This document shows positions 1 to 7,040 of a stretch of DNA of 64,000 nucleotides, piece after piece (the first letter of the stretch is position 1; each line of letters begins with the position of its first letter). The stretch is from Polyangiaceae bacterium (lineage in GTDB: Bacteria; Myxococcota_A; Polyangia; Polyangiales; Polyangiaceae). The position numbers were made by a program, and so were the translations under genes. The notes beneath the pieces were generated by a model, which worked only from the letters and a program-made list of their open reading frames with translations, searched no databases and was not told the origin of the DNA. The stretch is taken from the NCBI GenBank assembly GCA_016719945.1, contig JADJYE010000002.1, positions 838,129 to 902,128 on the forward strand, in the 5' to 3' direction.

Positions 1-483
1 CGTATCTGCCCCGAACAGCGTCTTTCCGGCCACCGCCATTGTGATGCGCGTCGTCTCCGCGTTGAGCGCGAGATCGTCGCCGTCGCGCCAGCGCGCCAAC
101 GTGCGGACGGTGCAGGCGACCATGTCGGGGGCGTATCGCTCGAGCGCCTTGGGGTGGAACAGCGGCGCCATGAGCTTGCGCTGCCGCCGCCACAGCTCAC
201 CGTTCGACGTGAAGATCCCCTCGCCCGCGAGGGGAAACAGGCTGAAGCGCAGCATGTCGCTCTTGTCGAACCACTTCGCCTTCTCGACCAGCATCTCTTG
301 GACGATGTCCGGGTGGTTCGCGACCGCGGCGCGCACCCCGGGCACGGGCAGCTTGAGGCGCAAGAGCGGCTCGGTGGCCTTCGACAGCCTGTTCAACGTG
401 CCGAGCCGGTCGCTGCGAAAGTCGGAGTTGTGACCCAGGAGCCCCGCACCACCCGGGGCCATCGGCATCGTCTGGAAGTCCAC
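1..483 (-). CDS. Cytochrome P450, N-terminal part, cut by the window edge
   Basis: The minus-strand frame is open from position 483 to the window edge (161 codons). It reads as the N-terminal third of a soluble cytochrome P450, a haem-thiolate monooxygenase. The clearest mark is the C-helix motif GELWRRQRKLMAPLFH, with the family Trp/Arg pair (W98, R102) that contacts a haem propionate. A proline-rich start and the usual substrate-recognition stretch before the C helix precede it. The I-helix and the Cys ligand lie outside the window. GTG at 483 is preferred because a GGAGG-like sequence lies 13 nt upstream; ATG at 468 is the alternative. No membrane anchor is visible, as expected for bacterial P450s. 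The substrate cannot be inferred. Upstream is only a degraded hydrolase fragment. Confidence 0.85.
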   Translation of the reverse strand, partial: MDFQTMPMAPGGAGLLGHNSDFRSDRLGTLNRLSKATEPLLRLKLPVPGVRAAVANHPDIVQEMLVEKAKWFDKSDMLRFSLFPLAGEGIFTSNGELWRRQRKLMAPLFHPKALERYAPDMVACTVRTLARWRDGDDLALNAETTRITMAVAGKTLFGADT

Positions 484-540
484 GGACCGCAGCCTACCTC
501 CTCGCGGCTCGCGAGCGGCCCCCTGCGGCTTGGGTTGGGG

Positions 541-699
541 GAAGAACCCGACGTGACGACGAGGCTCTTCCCGGGGCATAACCACCTGTTTTAGCCGGCT
601 GTCCTCGGCACCCCCGAGGCGTGGGCAGGCATCGAGACGACGCTCGACCCCGCGGTGCTCGACGAGATCGCCACCTGGCTCGGCGCGCGCACGAGGTGA
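541..699 (+). pseudogene. Decayed 3' end of an alpha/beta-hydrolase
   Basis: The plus-strand frame ending at TGA 697-699 reads VTTRLFPGHNHLF, then an in-frame TAG at 592-594, then PAVLGTPEAWAGIETT and DPAVLDEIATWLGAR. This matches the C-terminal pattern of bacterial alpha/beta-hydrolases, including the catalytic His in the GHNHLF segment and the final helix. Nothing hydrolase-like precedes it: no GxSxG nucleophile elbow and no catalytic Asp. The stop sits where homologues commonly have Gln (CAG to TAG). I read it as a relic of a mostly deleted gene next to the P450. Family assignment is from memory of the motif. Confidence 0.6.
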
Positions 700-718
700 C
701 GCGCGCCCTAGCGCGTCC

Positions 719-1243
719 TCACTTCGGCAGGACCACCGCGTCGATCACGTGGATGACCCCGTTCGAGGCCGCGATGTCGGTCTTCACCACGTTGGCCGCG
801 TCGATCTTCACGCCGCCGCCCTCGGTGGAGATCGTCAGCTCCTGTCCCTGCACCGTCTTGGCGGAGGTGAGCTTCATGGCGTCCGCCGCCGCCACCTTGC
901 CGGAGACGACGTGGTAGGTGAGGACGGCGCGCAGCTTCTCCTTGTTCTCGGGCTTGAGCAGGTCATCGACCGTGCCCGGGGGCAGCTTCGCGAAGGCCTC
1001 GTCCGTCGGCGCGAAGACGGTGAACGGGCCGGGGCCCTTCAAGGTGTCGACGAGGTCGGCTGCCTGAAGCGCCGCCGCGAGCGTCTTGAACGAGCCGGCG
1101 CTGACGGCCGTGTCCACGATGTCGCTGGTGCTCTCGCTGCCCTTCGCGTCCGCCGCGGTGTTGGAGGAAGAGTCCGCGTTCTGCGTGGCGCAAGCGGTGG
1201 TGCAGAGGGCGGCGGCGAAGAGGACGATGAAGGTCTTGGACAT
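719..1243 (-). CDS. Fasciclin (FAS1) domain lipoprotein
   Basis: This 174-residue secreted protein carries one FAS1 domain. A short signal peptide ends at a lipobox-like TTAC, followed by a Ser/Asp-rich linker. The FAS1 fold covers residues 40-173: the H1 motif GPGPFTVFAPTDEAFAKLP, the conserved YHV centre (LTYHVVSGKV) and the terminal H2-like SNGVIHVIDAVVLPK. Single-FAS1 proteins are extracellular adhesion or matrix proteins; no enzyme function is implied. It is transcribed divergently from the CarH-like regulator, 144 bp away. A candidate promoter (TTGACA, 16-nt spacer, TAGACA) lies in the shared intergenic region, so it is a plausible direct target of that regulator. A CAGGAG ribosome site precedes the ATG. 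Confidence 0.9.
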   Translation of the reverse strand: MSKTFIVLFAAALCTTACATQNADSSSNTAADAKGSESTSDIVDTAVSAGSFKTLAAALQAADLVDTLKGPGPFTVFAPTDEAFAKLPPGTVDDLLKPENKEKLRAVLTYHVVSGKVAAADAMKLTSAKTVQGQELTISTEGGGVKIDAANVVKTDIAASNGVIHVIDAVVLPK

Positions 1244-1288
1244 GAGATCGGGCTCCTGGTTGTGGGGCGTCGTGGCCCCGTCCCCCTA

Positions 1289-1380
1289 TGTCTACTGTCT
1301 GTCCAAGATTTGTCAAGGAACGGTGCGGGCGATTTGTCATTTGCGTCTGTTGTTGACAAAGCTTTGTCTAGGTCTAATGC
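1289..1380. promoter_or_regulatory. Divergent promoter/operator region between fasciclin and carH-like genes
   Basis: On the minus strand a TTGACA box (1311-1316) and TAGACA box (1289-1294) are 16 nt apart and face the fasciclin gene. On the plus strand TTGACA (1353-1358) and TAATGC (1375-1380) are 16 nt apart and face the regulator gene. That would put the start of transcription at about the ATG, so a leaderless mRNA is possible. The word TTGTC or its complement GACAA recurs around both -35 boxes (near 1310, 1333, 1355 and 1364), and TTGACAAAGCTTTGTC forms an inverted repeat over the regulator's -35. This is the arrangement expected for autoregulation by a MerR/CarH repressor. Promoter strength and binding are inferred. 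Confidence 0.55.
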
Positions 1381-1387
1381 TGAGCGC

Positions 1388-2407
1388 ATGGCCCGCCCGC
1401 GATCCCTCCAGGACGCTCCCGAAGACGACGGCTTTCCCATCCGCGTCGCCTCACGAATGTCGGGGATCGAGGCCGACACGCTGCGCGTGTGGGAGCGTCG
1501 CTATGGCTTCCCGAGACCCCAGCGAACGCAGGGCGGGACGCGCGTGTACTCGCGGGCGGACGTCGAGGTCCTGAAGCTGATCGCGAGCGCGCTCCGCGAG
1601 GGCTTCCGTCCGAGCGACGTCGTCGGGAAGACCGATGAGGAGCTGGCGCGGCTGCTCCGCGCCGCAGGCGGAACGTCCCACGAGGAGGTGAGGGAGCCCG
1701 CGCCGCGAGGGAGCCCGCGCGGCACGATGGACATCGTGCAGTCGATCCTCGACGCGGTCATCTCGGACGATGGCGCAGGGTTGCGCGACGAGCTGCGCCG
1801 CGCTGCCGTCTTGCTGGGCCCGAAGCAGTTCGTCGTGGAGGTCGCGGGTCCGCTCGCCGTGCGCGTCGGGGAGCTGTGGCAGCAGGGGCGCGTCGAGGTG
1901 CGGCACGAGCACCTCTTGTCCGAGGCGCTGTCCACGCAGCTGAGGCTCCTGTCGGCCGCGTTCGAGGAGACGGGGGGCTCGCGGGTCGTGCTCCTGGCGA
2001 CCCCGCCGCGAGAGCTGCACGGGCTCGGCCTGGAGATGACCGCAGTCTACCTGGCGACCCGCGGCGTCACCCCGCGAACGATCGGCTGCGATGTGCCGTT
2101 CGATCAGATCGTCGCCGCGGCCAAGGGGCACGACGCGAACGCCGTCGGTGTCTCGATATCGGAGGCGAACGATCTCGACGCGCTGAGCTTCGGCGTGCGC
2201 GGCCTCGCGCGCGATCTCCCCGAGGAGGTCGGGCTGTGGCTGGGCGGCGCCGGTGCACCTCGGATCGCCAGCCCACCCCCGCGCGCCAAGATCATCCGAT
2301 CGTGGTTCGATCTCGACGACGCGGTGAGGGCCCTCGACGCGGACCCGGCGATGGGGCCGCTCGGCTCGCTCCCGCCCGGCTCACGTCGAACCCCTCCGCG
2401 CGGCTGA
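1388..2407 (+). CDS. carH: CarH-type MerR regulator with adenosylcobalamin-binding photosensor domain
   Basis: This 339-residue protein has an N-terminal MerR winged helix (residues 16-80, TLRVWERRYGFPRPQR) and a C-terminal cobalamin module. The light-sensing helical-bundle motif Wx9EH is present as W164, E174 and H175. The B12-binding ExHxxG motif is ELHGLG (E209, H211, G214). These motifs define CarH/LitR proteins, which bind adenosylcobalamin, tetramerise on DNA in the dark and release DNA when light cleaves the Co-C bond. Some family members (M. xanthus CarA) keep the motif but respond to B12 without light, so light sensing is inferred. The ATG at 1388 is chosen because the frame upstream lacks domain similarity and the promoter ends there. 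The usual carotenoid genes are absent here; the divergent neighbour is a fasciclin lipoprotein. Confidence 0.88.
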   Translation: MARPRSLQDAPEDDGFPIRVASRMSGIEADTLRVWERRYGFPRPQRTQGGTRVYSRADVEVLKLIASALREGFRPSDVVGKTDEELARLLRAAGGTSHEEVREPAPRGSPRGTMDIVQSILDAVISDDGAGLRDELRRAAVLLGPKQFVVEVAGPLAVRVGELWQQGRVEVRHEHLLSEALSTQLRLLSAAFEETGGSRVVLLATPPRELHGLGLEMTAVYLATRGVTPRTIGCDVPFDQIVAAAKGHDANAVGVSISEANDLDALSFGVRGLARDLPEEVGLWLGGAGAPRIASPPPRAKIIRSWFDLDDAVRALDADPAMGPLGSLPPGSRRTPPRG

Positions 2408-2428
2408 GCCTCCTTCTTCCCCTGCCGG

Positions 2429-2725
2429 CTACGGGCCAGAGCCCCCGGTGCACTGCGGCTCCACGAAGCCGTCGTAGATCGGCACCCAGATGTGGCCCTG
2501 GCATTCGAAGTTGAGGATCACGTCCTGATCGCACTCGTCGTAGCCACCGTCGTACGAGCACTGCGCGCCGGTCACCGGGCACTCGTCGTAGGAGTCCGGC
2601 GCTTCGGCTGGGCACGGAGCTTCGCCGCCTGCTCCACCCGCGCCGCCGCCCCCGTCGCCCTCCCCAGGGCCGGTGGGATCGCAAGCTATCAAAGAGACTA
2701 GGAAGATCAGCAGTCCGACGCGCAT
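2429..2725 (-). CDS. Small Cys-rich lipoprotein
   Basis: This is a 98-residue lipoprotein with a typical signal peptide (MRVGLLIFLVSLIAC) and a good LIAC lipobox. A Gly/Glu linker follows, then a compact domain of about 60 residues with six Cys (APCPAEAPDSYDECPV, AQCSYDG, YDECDQD, FECQG, EPQCTGG), probably disulfide-bonded in the cell envelope. I recognise no family. The short repeated CSYDGGYDEC-like pattern resembles domains seen at the end of many myxobacterial lipoproteins. A longer open frame upstream exists, but the signal peptide fixes ATG 2725 as the start. The gene is convergent with the CarH-like gene and divergent from the acyl-CoA dehydrogenase. Confidence 0.75.
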   Translation of the reverse strand: MRVGLLIFLVSLIACDPTGPGEGDGGGGAGGAGGEAPCPAEAPDSYDECPVTGAQCSYDGGYDECDQDVILNFECQGHIWVPIYDGFVEPQCTGGSGP

Positions 2726-2870
2726 GACGCCCCCTGAAGCAAGGGCGATGCCGACGCTGTCCCTCGGCGCCAGGCCTTCTCGCTCGCGATCGTGCCAGCC
2801 TGAGCCGTCGAGCGACAACCGCGATCCTCCCGAACGCGCTCGGGCGCCCTCGGTCGTGCTACGCGTGGGC

Positions 2871-3932
2871 ATGGACTTCACCGAAGCCCCCCGCGTCGCT
2901 GAGATCGTCCCGAAGCTCCGCGCGTTCTTCGCGTCGGACATCCTTCCGCTCGAGCGCGAGATGCTGGCTCGCAAGAGCTTCAAGGCGCTCCTGCCCGAGC
3001 TCGGCGCGGCGCGGGACAAGGTGAGGTCGCTCGGCTTGTGGGCGCCGCACCTGCCGGTGGCGTGGGGCGGAATGGGGCTCTCGCTCACCGAGCACGCGCG
3101 CGTCAGCGAGGAGCTCGGGCGCAGCCCGATCGGGCATTACCTCTTCAACTGCCAAGCGCCGGACGTGGGGAACATGGAGATCCTCATGCAGTTCGGCGAC
3201 GACGCGCAGAGAGAGCGCTGGCTGCGCCCGCTCGCGGCTGGAGAGATCCGCTCCTGCTTCTCGATGACCGAGCCGGATCTTCCAGGCTCGAACCCGACGT
3301 GGCTCGGGACGCGGGCGGTCCTCGACGGCGACACGTGGGTGATCGACGGCCACAAGTGGTTCACGTCCTCGGCCGAGGGAGCGTCGTTCGCGATCGTGAT
3401 GGCGGTCACCGACCCCGACGCGCCGCCTCACATGCGCGCGAGCCAGATCATCGTCCCCACGGACACGCCGGGCTTCCGCCTCGTCCGCAACATCCCGGTC
3501 ATGGGCGAGCCGGGGGACGACTACGGCAGCCACGCGGAGGTCGAATATGTCGGCTGCCGCGTACCCCAAGCGAACCTGCTCGGCCCACGGGGTGGCGGCT
3601 TCTTCGTCGCTCAGGAGCGCCTCGGCCCAGTCGCGAAGATCGACGCCGCGCGCCTGTACGTGCTGCACACCGCGTGGCGCATCGAGAAGGAGGGAGCCCA
3701 CGAGGCGCGCGACGGGATCAGCGCCATCAAGTTCTTCGTAGCCGACGTGCTCTCCTTCGTGCTCGAGCGCGCGATCCAGGTGCACGGCGCGCTCGGCCTC
3801 ACCGACGACACGGTGCTCGCCTACTTCTATCGGCACGAGCGAGGCGCGCACATCTACGACGGGGCCGACGAGGTGCACAAGGTGAGCCTCGCGAAGCGGG
3901 TGCTCAAGCGCTACGGCATCACCCCAGCTTGA
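2871..3932 (+). CDS. Acyl-CoA dehydrogenase family protein, internally shortened
   Basis: This is a 353-residue flavoprotein of the acyl-CoA dehydrogenase superfamily, closest in pattern to the ACAD10/11 type. Visible parts are the N-terminal helical domain with PVAWGGMGLSLTEHARVSEE, the middle beta domain (CFSMTEPDLPGSNPT, DTWVIDGHKWFTSSA) and the C-terminal AIQVHGALGLTDDTVLAYFY followed by YDGADEVH, where Asp replaces the usual Glu. Family members have about 400 residues. Here the sequence passes from GGGFFVAQERLGP directly to VAKIDAARLYVLHTAW, so about 50 residues of the C-terminal helical domain, normally containing the RxxFG...Q flavin-contact segment, seem to be missing in frame. It may be inactive. 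GTG 2865 is an alternative start. Its 3' end overlaps the convergent MscS gene by 14 bp. Confidence 0.85.
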   Translation: MDFTEAPRVAEIVPKLRAFFASDILPLEREMLARKSFKALLPELGAARDKVRSLGLWAPHLPVAWGGMGLSLTEHARVSEELGRSPIGHYLFNCQAPDVGNMEILMQFGDDAQRERWLRPLAAGEIRSCFSMTEPDLPGSNPTWLGTRAVLDGDTWVIDGHKWFTSSAEGASFAIVMAVTDPDAPPHMRASQIIVPTDTPGFRLVRNIPVMGEPGDDYGSHAEVEYVGCRVPQANLLGPRGGGFFVAQERLGPVAKIDAARLYVLHTAWRIEKEGAHEARDGISAIKFFVADVLSFVLERAIQVHGALGLTDDTVLAYFYRHERGAHIYDGADEVHKVSLAKRVLKRYGITPA

Positions 3933-5436
3933 ACAGCCGCCGGATCTTCCCCAGGAGCTGGCTCGACTCCTTCTGAACCGCGGTCGCGCGCTCTTCCCCC
4001 GAGAGGCGCTGGGCGTGCTCGTCGAGCTGGAGCTGGCGGTCGGCGAGGACCTTCGAGAGCTCCTCGACGACGCCGGGGTGCTTGCGCAAGACGGCCTCGA
4101 AGGCCTCTCGATCGATGACGAGCAGCTCGCAGTCCTGGGCGGCCTTCACGTTGGCTTTGCGCTTCTCGCCCGTCACCAGCGCCATCTCGCCGAAGAACTG
4201 GCCGGCGTTGAGCCGCGTGATCTCCCGCTCGACGTCGGCGCTCTCGAGCGTCACCACCGTCTCACCGCGCAAGATCATGAACAGCTCGGTGCTCTCGTCT
4301 CCCTGGCGCACGATGACCTCGCCCTGCGAGAAGATCCGCGTCTTGGCGAGCTTCGCCAGATCTCGCCGGGGGCCCTCGCCCAGCACCTTGAGGAAGTCGA
4401 TGTCCTTCAAGGCGTGCTCGCGCTCGAGCACCTTCTCGAGCTCGTCGCGCGCGCGCGACTCGTCCGAGTGGGTCTGCATGTGCACGACCCGGTGCGGGAA
4501 CGGGATCGAGATGCCGCTGCGCTTCAGCGCGTACCAGATGCGATCTCGCACGGCGCCGTCGATCACGTCGCGCCGCTGGAACTGCTCGATGTAGATGCGC
4601 AGCCAATATTCGATGCCCGAGTCCGCGAACTTGTCGGTGACGATGTTGGGCGGCGGCTCCTTGAGCACGCCCGGCGTGTCGCGGATGGCCTCCAGCACGA
4701 CCTGGTGCACGCGCTTCGGCTCGGCCTCGTAGGAGGTCTGGAAGAAGATGTTCCGGCGGACGACGCGCGAGGGGCGGGAGAACACGCGCAGCGGCGCCTT
4801 GGCCAGCGCGCCGTTCGGGACGACGACCTCGATCTCGTCCAGCGTCAGCAGCGTGGTCGCCCGCCAGTTGATCTCCATGATCCGGCCGATGTTCTTCGGG
4901 TCGTTGTCGAACTGGATCCAGTCGCCGACGTTGAACGGCCGCTGGATCTGGACGGAGAGGCCGGCGATGAGGTTGCCGAGGGTGTCCTGCAGCGACAGAC
5001 CGATGACGGCCGTGAGCAGCGCGCTGGTGGTCAGCAGCTGCCCGGGCTCGAGCCCGAGCTGGCGCAACAGCGCCAGGGTGAGGACGAAGTAGACGACACC
5101 CTGGATGATGTCGCGGATGATCTTGGGCAGCTGCCGCTCGAGCCGCCGCCCCAAGATCACGTCGATCACGAGCAGCACGCTCGTGCGCCCGATGCAGATG
5201 AGGAGCGCGCCGAGCCCGATCAGGCTGACGGCCTTCTGGATGGCCGACCCTTGGGCGAGCAGCAGCTCGACCCCGTGCATGACGAGGTGGGCGATGAAGA
5301 AGCCGATCGGCAGGCGCAGCTGCCTGCGGTCGCCGACCGGCATCAACAGCGCGGTGATCGCCAGGATGCCGACCGCGACCGCCGACGCGATCGTCACGCC
5401 CGATGCGCCGCTCAGCGCGTTGAGGATCGAGTCCAC
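3919..5436 (-). CDS. MscS-family mechanosensitive channel with C-terminal cyclic-nucleotide-binding domain
   Basis: This is a 505-residue membrane protein. Four hydrophobic segments (about residues 10-35, 42-62, 70-95 and 112-135) precede the MscS pore helix and beta domain: LLTAVIGLSLQDTLGNLIAG, IQRPFNVGDWIQF and WRATTLLTLDEIEVVVPNG. After the cytoplasmic alpha/beta domain comes a cNMP-binding fold at about residues 345-460, with GQFFGEMALVTGEKRKANV as phosphate-binding cassette. Such fusions are known as bCNG or MSL-CNBD channels and are thought to be gated or modulated by cyclic nucleotides rather than by tension alone. A C-terminal helical tail ends near the membrane. It stands alone on its strand and overlaps the dehydrogenase 3' end. 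Ligand preference (cAMP or cGMP) cannot be read from the sequence. Confidence 0.92.
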   Translation of the reverse strand: MDSILNALSGASGVTIASAVAVGILAITALLMPVGDRRQLRLPIGFFIAHLVMHGVELLLAQGSAIQKAVSLIGLGALLICIGRTSVLLVIDVILGRRLERQLPKIIRDIIQGVVYFVLTLALLRQLGLEPGQLLTTSALLTAVIGLSLQDTLGNLIAGLSVQIQRPFNVGDWIQFDNDPKNIGRIMEINWRATTLLTLDEIEVVVPNGALAKAPLRVFSRPSRVVRRNIFFQTSYEAEPKRVHQVVLEAIRDTPGVLKEPPPNIVTDKFADSGIEYWLRIYIEQFQRRDVIDGAVRDRIWYALKRSGISIPFPHRVVHMQTHSDESRARDELEKVLEREHALKDIDFLKVLGEGPRRDLAKLAKTRIFSQGEVIVRQGDESTELFMILRGETVVTLESADVEREITRLNAGQFFGEMALVTGEKRKANVKAAQDCELLVIDREAFEAVLRKHPGVVEELSKVLADRQLQLDEHAQRLSGEERATAVQKESSQLLGKIRRLFKLG

Positions 5437-5495
5437 TCGGCGTGGAGGATAGCGTCAGAGTCGCCGCGAAAAGAACTCCTCAGCGCGAGCCGCCA

Positions 5496-6227
5496 TCAGC
5501 GCGCGGCGGCGAGCGCAGGGGGGGGCGCGGTTTGTCCCGGCCGGGCAGCTCTGCTCGGGCGAGGGGGCGCCGAGGTGGTGGTCTCGCTGGTCCGCTCCAT
5601 GCCCGAGACGAGGACCCGCACGAAGCCGCGCACGAAGTGCTCGCGCTCCATGGAGGGCCGCTGGTCGCTGCGCCGCTCGAGCCCGATCGGCGACCCGCCG
5701 CAAGACTGCGCCAGCATCTCCGAGAAGACGTAATGGGAGAGGGAGCCGAGGAACGCCCGCGCGATCACGTCCGGCTGGCCGGTGTGGATGCGCCCGAGCC
5801 GCAGCTCTGCGCTCAGGTATTGGGCGACGTGCCGGTGCGCGCGGAGCGGGGGCGGCTCCGACGTGGAGGAATAGCCAGGCGGACAGCCGGGGAGCTTCGG
5901 GTTGGACCACGACATCATGATGATGGGCATCACCCGCTCGAAGAAGAGGACCGTCTCGATGCCAGCCTCGGCGAGGTTCTGCTCGACCGTGCGGGTGCCC
6001 GCCTGCTCGGCCAGGCTCTTCAGCGCAGGCAGCACGTCCTCGAGGTCGACGCCCATCGCCGCGCGGAACAGCTCGGCCTTCGTCTTGAAGCGCTTGAAGA
6101 TCGAGCCCTCCGAGACGCCCGCGCGCTGGGCGACCTCGGCGCTCGTCCCGAGGATCCCGCGCTCGAGGAAGACGTCTCGCGCAGCCTCGAGGATGGCCTC
6201 GTTGCGAATCACGGTGGGTCGAGCCAT
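5496..6227 (-). CDS. TetR/AcrR family transcriptional regulator
   Basis: This 243-residue protein has a canonical TetR DNA-binding domain in residues 1-55 (ILEAARDVFLERGILGTSAEV, then QRAGVSEGSIFKRFKTKAEL). A ligand-binding helical domain follows, with a low-complexity tail rich in Pro, Ala and Arg. The inducer is unknown. It is divergent from the thioredoxin-fold/MOSC pair, so it probably represses that operon and itself. ATG 6227 is chosen; ATG 6254 would add nine residues (MSEGSIIED). A candidate promoter (TTGCTC, 17-nt spacer, AATTAT) would place the transcript start at the 6227 ATG, which favours the shorter, leaderless form. Confidence 0.9.
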   Translation of the reverse strand: MARPTVIRNEAILEAARDVFLERGILGTSAEVAQRAGVSEGSIFKRFKTKAELFRAAMGVDLEDVLPALKSLAEQAGTRTVEQNLAEAGIETVLFFERVMPIIMMSWSNPKLPGCPPGYSSTSEPPPLRAHRHVAQYLSAELRLGRIHTGQPDVIARAFLGSLSHYVFSEMLAQSCGGSPIGLERRSDQRPSMEREHFVRGFVRVLVSGMERTSETTTSAPPRPSRAARPGQTAPPPALAAAR

Positions 6228-6275
6228 GTCCTCGATAATTGAGCCCTCACTCATTAAGAGCAAGTTAAAAAGTGT
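6228..6275. promoter_or_regulatory. AT-rich divergent control region of TetR and thioredoxin-fold genes
   Basis: This short AT-rich island stands out in the GC-rich context. It contains a minus-strand promoter candidate for the TetR gene and the near-symmetrical CTCACTCATTAAGAG / TTAAAAAG stretch, the expected position for a TetR operator. No exact long palindrome was found, so operator limits are uncertain. Confidence 0.4.
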
Positions 6276-6326
6276 GGCCCCTCCGCGGCCGGCGGTCTTG
6301 TCAGCCCCCAGCGGCGGCGGCACAGG

Positions 6327-7040
6327 GTGCCCGTGAACCGAACGCTCGACCTCCTCACCTCCACGCTCGCGTCTGGCCTCTCGCTCGGCGGTGGGCTCCG
6401 GGCCACGCACGCCGCCCGGCAACCCGAGAAGCTCCTCGAGCTGTACGAGTTCGAGAACTGCCCCTTCTGTCGGCGGGTTCGCGAGGCGCTCAGCGTGCTC
6501 GACCTCGACGCGATGATCTACCCGTGTCCCCCCGGGGGCTCGCGCTATCGCAGCGTCGTCGCCGAGCGCGGCGGAAAGACGAGCTTTCCCTTCCTGGTCG
6601 ATCCCAACACGAACCGCCAGATGTACGAGTCGGCCGAGATCGTTCGCTACCTCGCCACCACCTACGGGGACGGCGTGGTGCCGCTGCCGCTCCGGCTCGG
6701 CCCGCTCACGGTCGCGCGCCTGGCCGCGGCCAGCTTGCCGCGGCAACCCTTCAGCCGCGCGCGGCCCTCCGTGGCGCCGGCGCAGCCGCTCGAGCTCTAC
6801 AGCTTCGAGGCCTCCCCGTTCTGCCGCATCGCGCGCGAGGCGCTGTCGCGCCTCGAGCTGCCCTATGTGCTGCACAACGTCGCCAAGGGCAGCCAGAAGC
6901 GCGAGGCGTTCGTCGCGCGCTCGGGGAAGATGATGGTCCCCTTCCTGGTCGACCCGAACACGCACTCGGCGATGTTCGAGTCGGCCGACATCGCGCGTTA
7001 CGTCGAAGAGACCTACGGCCAGAGCGCCCGACCGGCGTGA
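6327..7040 (+). CDS. Tandem GST-N/glutaredoxin-like two-domain protein
   Basis: The protein has 237 residues in two repeated thioredoxin-fold modules of about 80 residues. Module 1 has ELYEFENCPFCRRVREAL, the cis-Pro loop SFPFLVDPNTN and the glutathione-site ending YESAEIVRYL. Module 2 has ELYSFEASPFCRIAREAL, MVPFLVDPNTH and FESADIARYV. The first keeps a CPFC pair like glutaredoxin; the second has SPFC, keeping only the second Cys. No GST C-terminal helical domain is present. The family is annotated as glutathione S-transferase N-terminal-domain proteins and probably acts in thiol redox. Start is GTG at 6327 or 6333. Its TGA overlaps the GTG of the MOSC gene (GTGA), so the two are translationally coupled. 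TetR at 5496-6227 is the likely regulator. Confidence 0.85.
   Translation: MPVNRTLDLLTSTLASGLSLGGGLRATHAARQPEKLLELYEFENCPFCRRVREALSVLDLDAMIYPCPPGGSRYRSVVAERGGKTSFPFLVDPNTNRQMYESAEIVRYLATTYGDGVVPLPLRLGPLTVARLAAASLPRQPFSRARPSVAPAQPLELYSFEASPFCRIAREALSRLELPYVLHNVAKGSQKREAFVARSGKMMVPFLVDPNTHSAMFESADIARYVEETYGQSARPA

Noticed and set aside
749..1387. Long plus-strand open frame continuous with the CarH-like gene
   Set aside because: It runs antisense to the fasciclin gene and has Arg/Gly-rich shadow composition; the MerR domain starts after ATG 1388.
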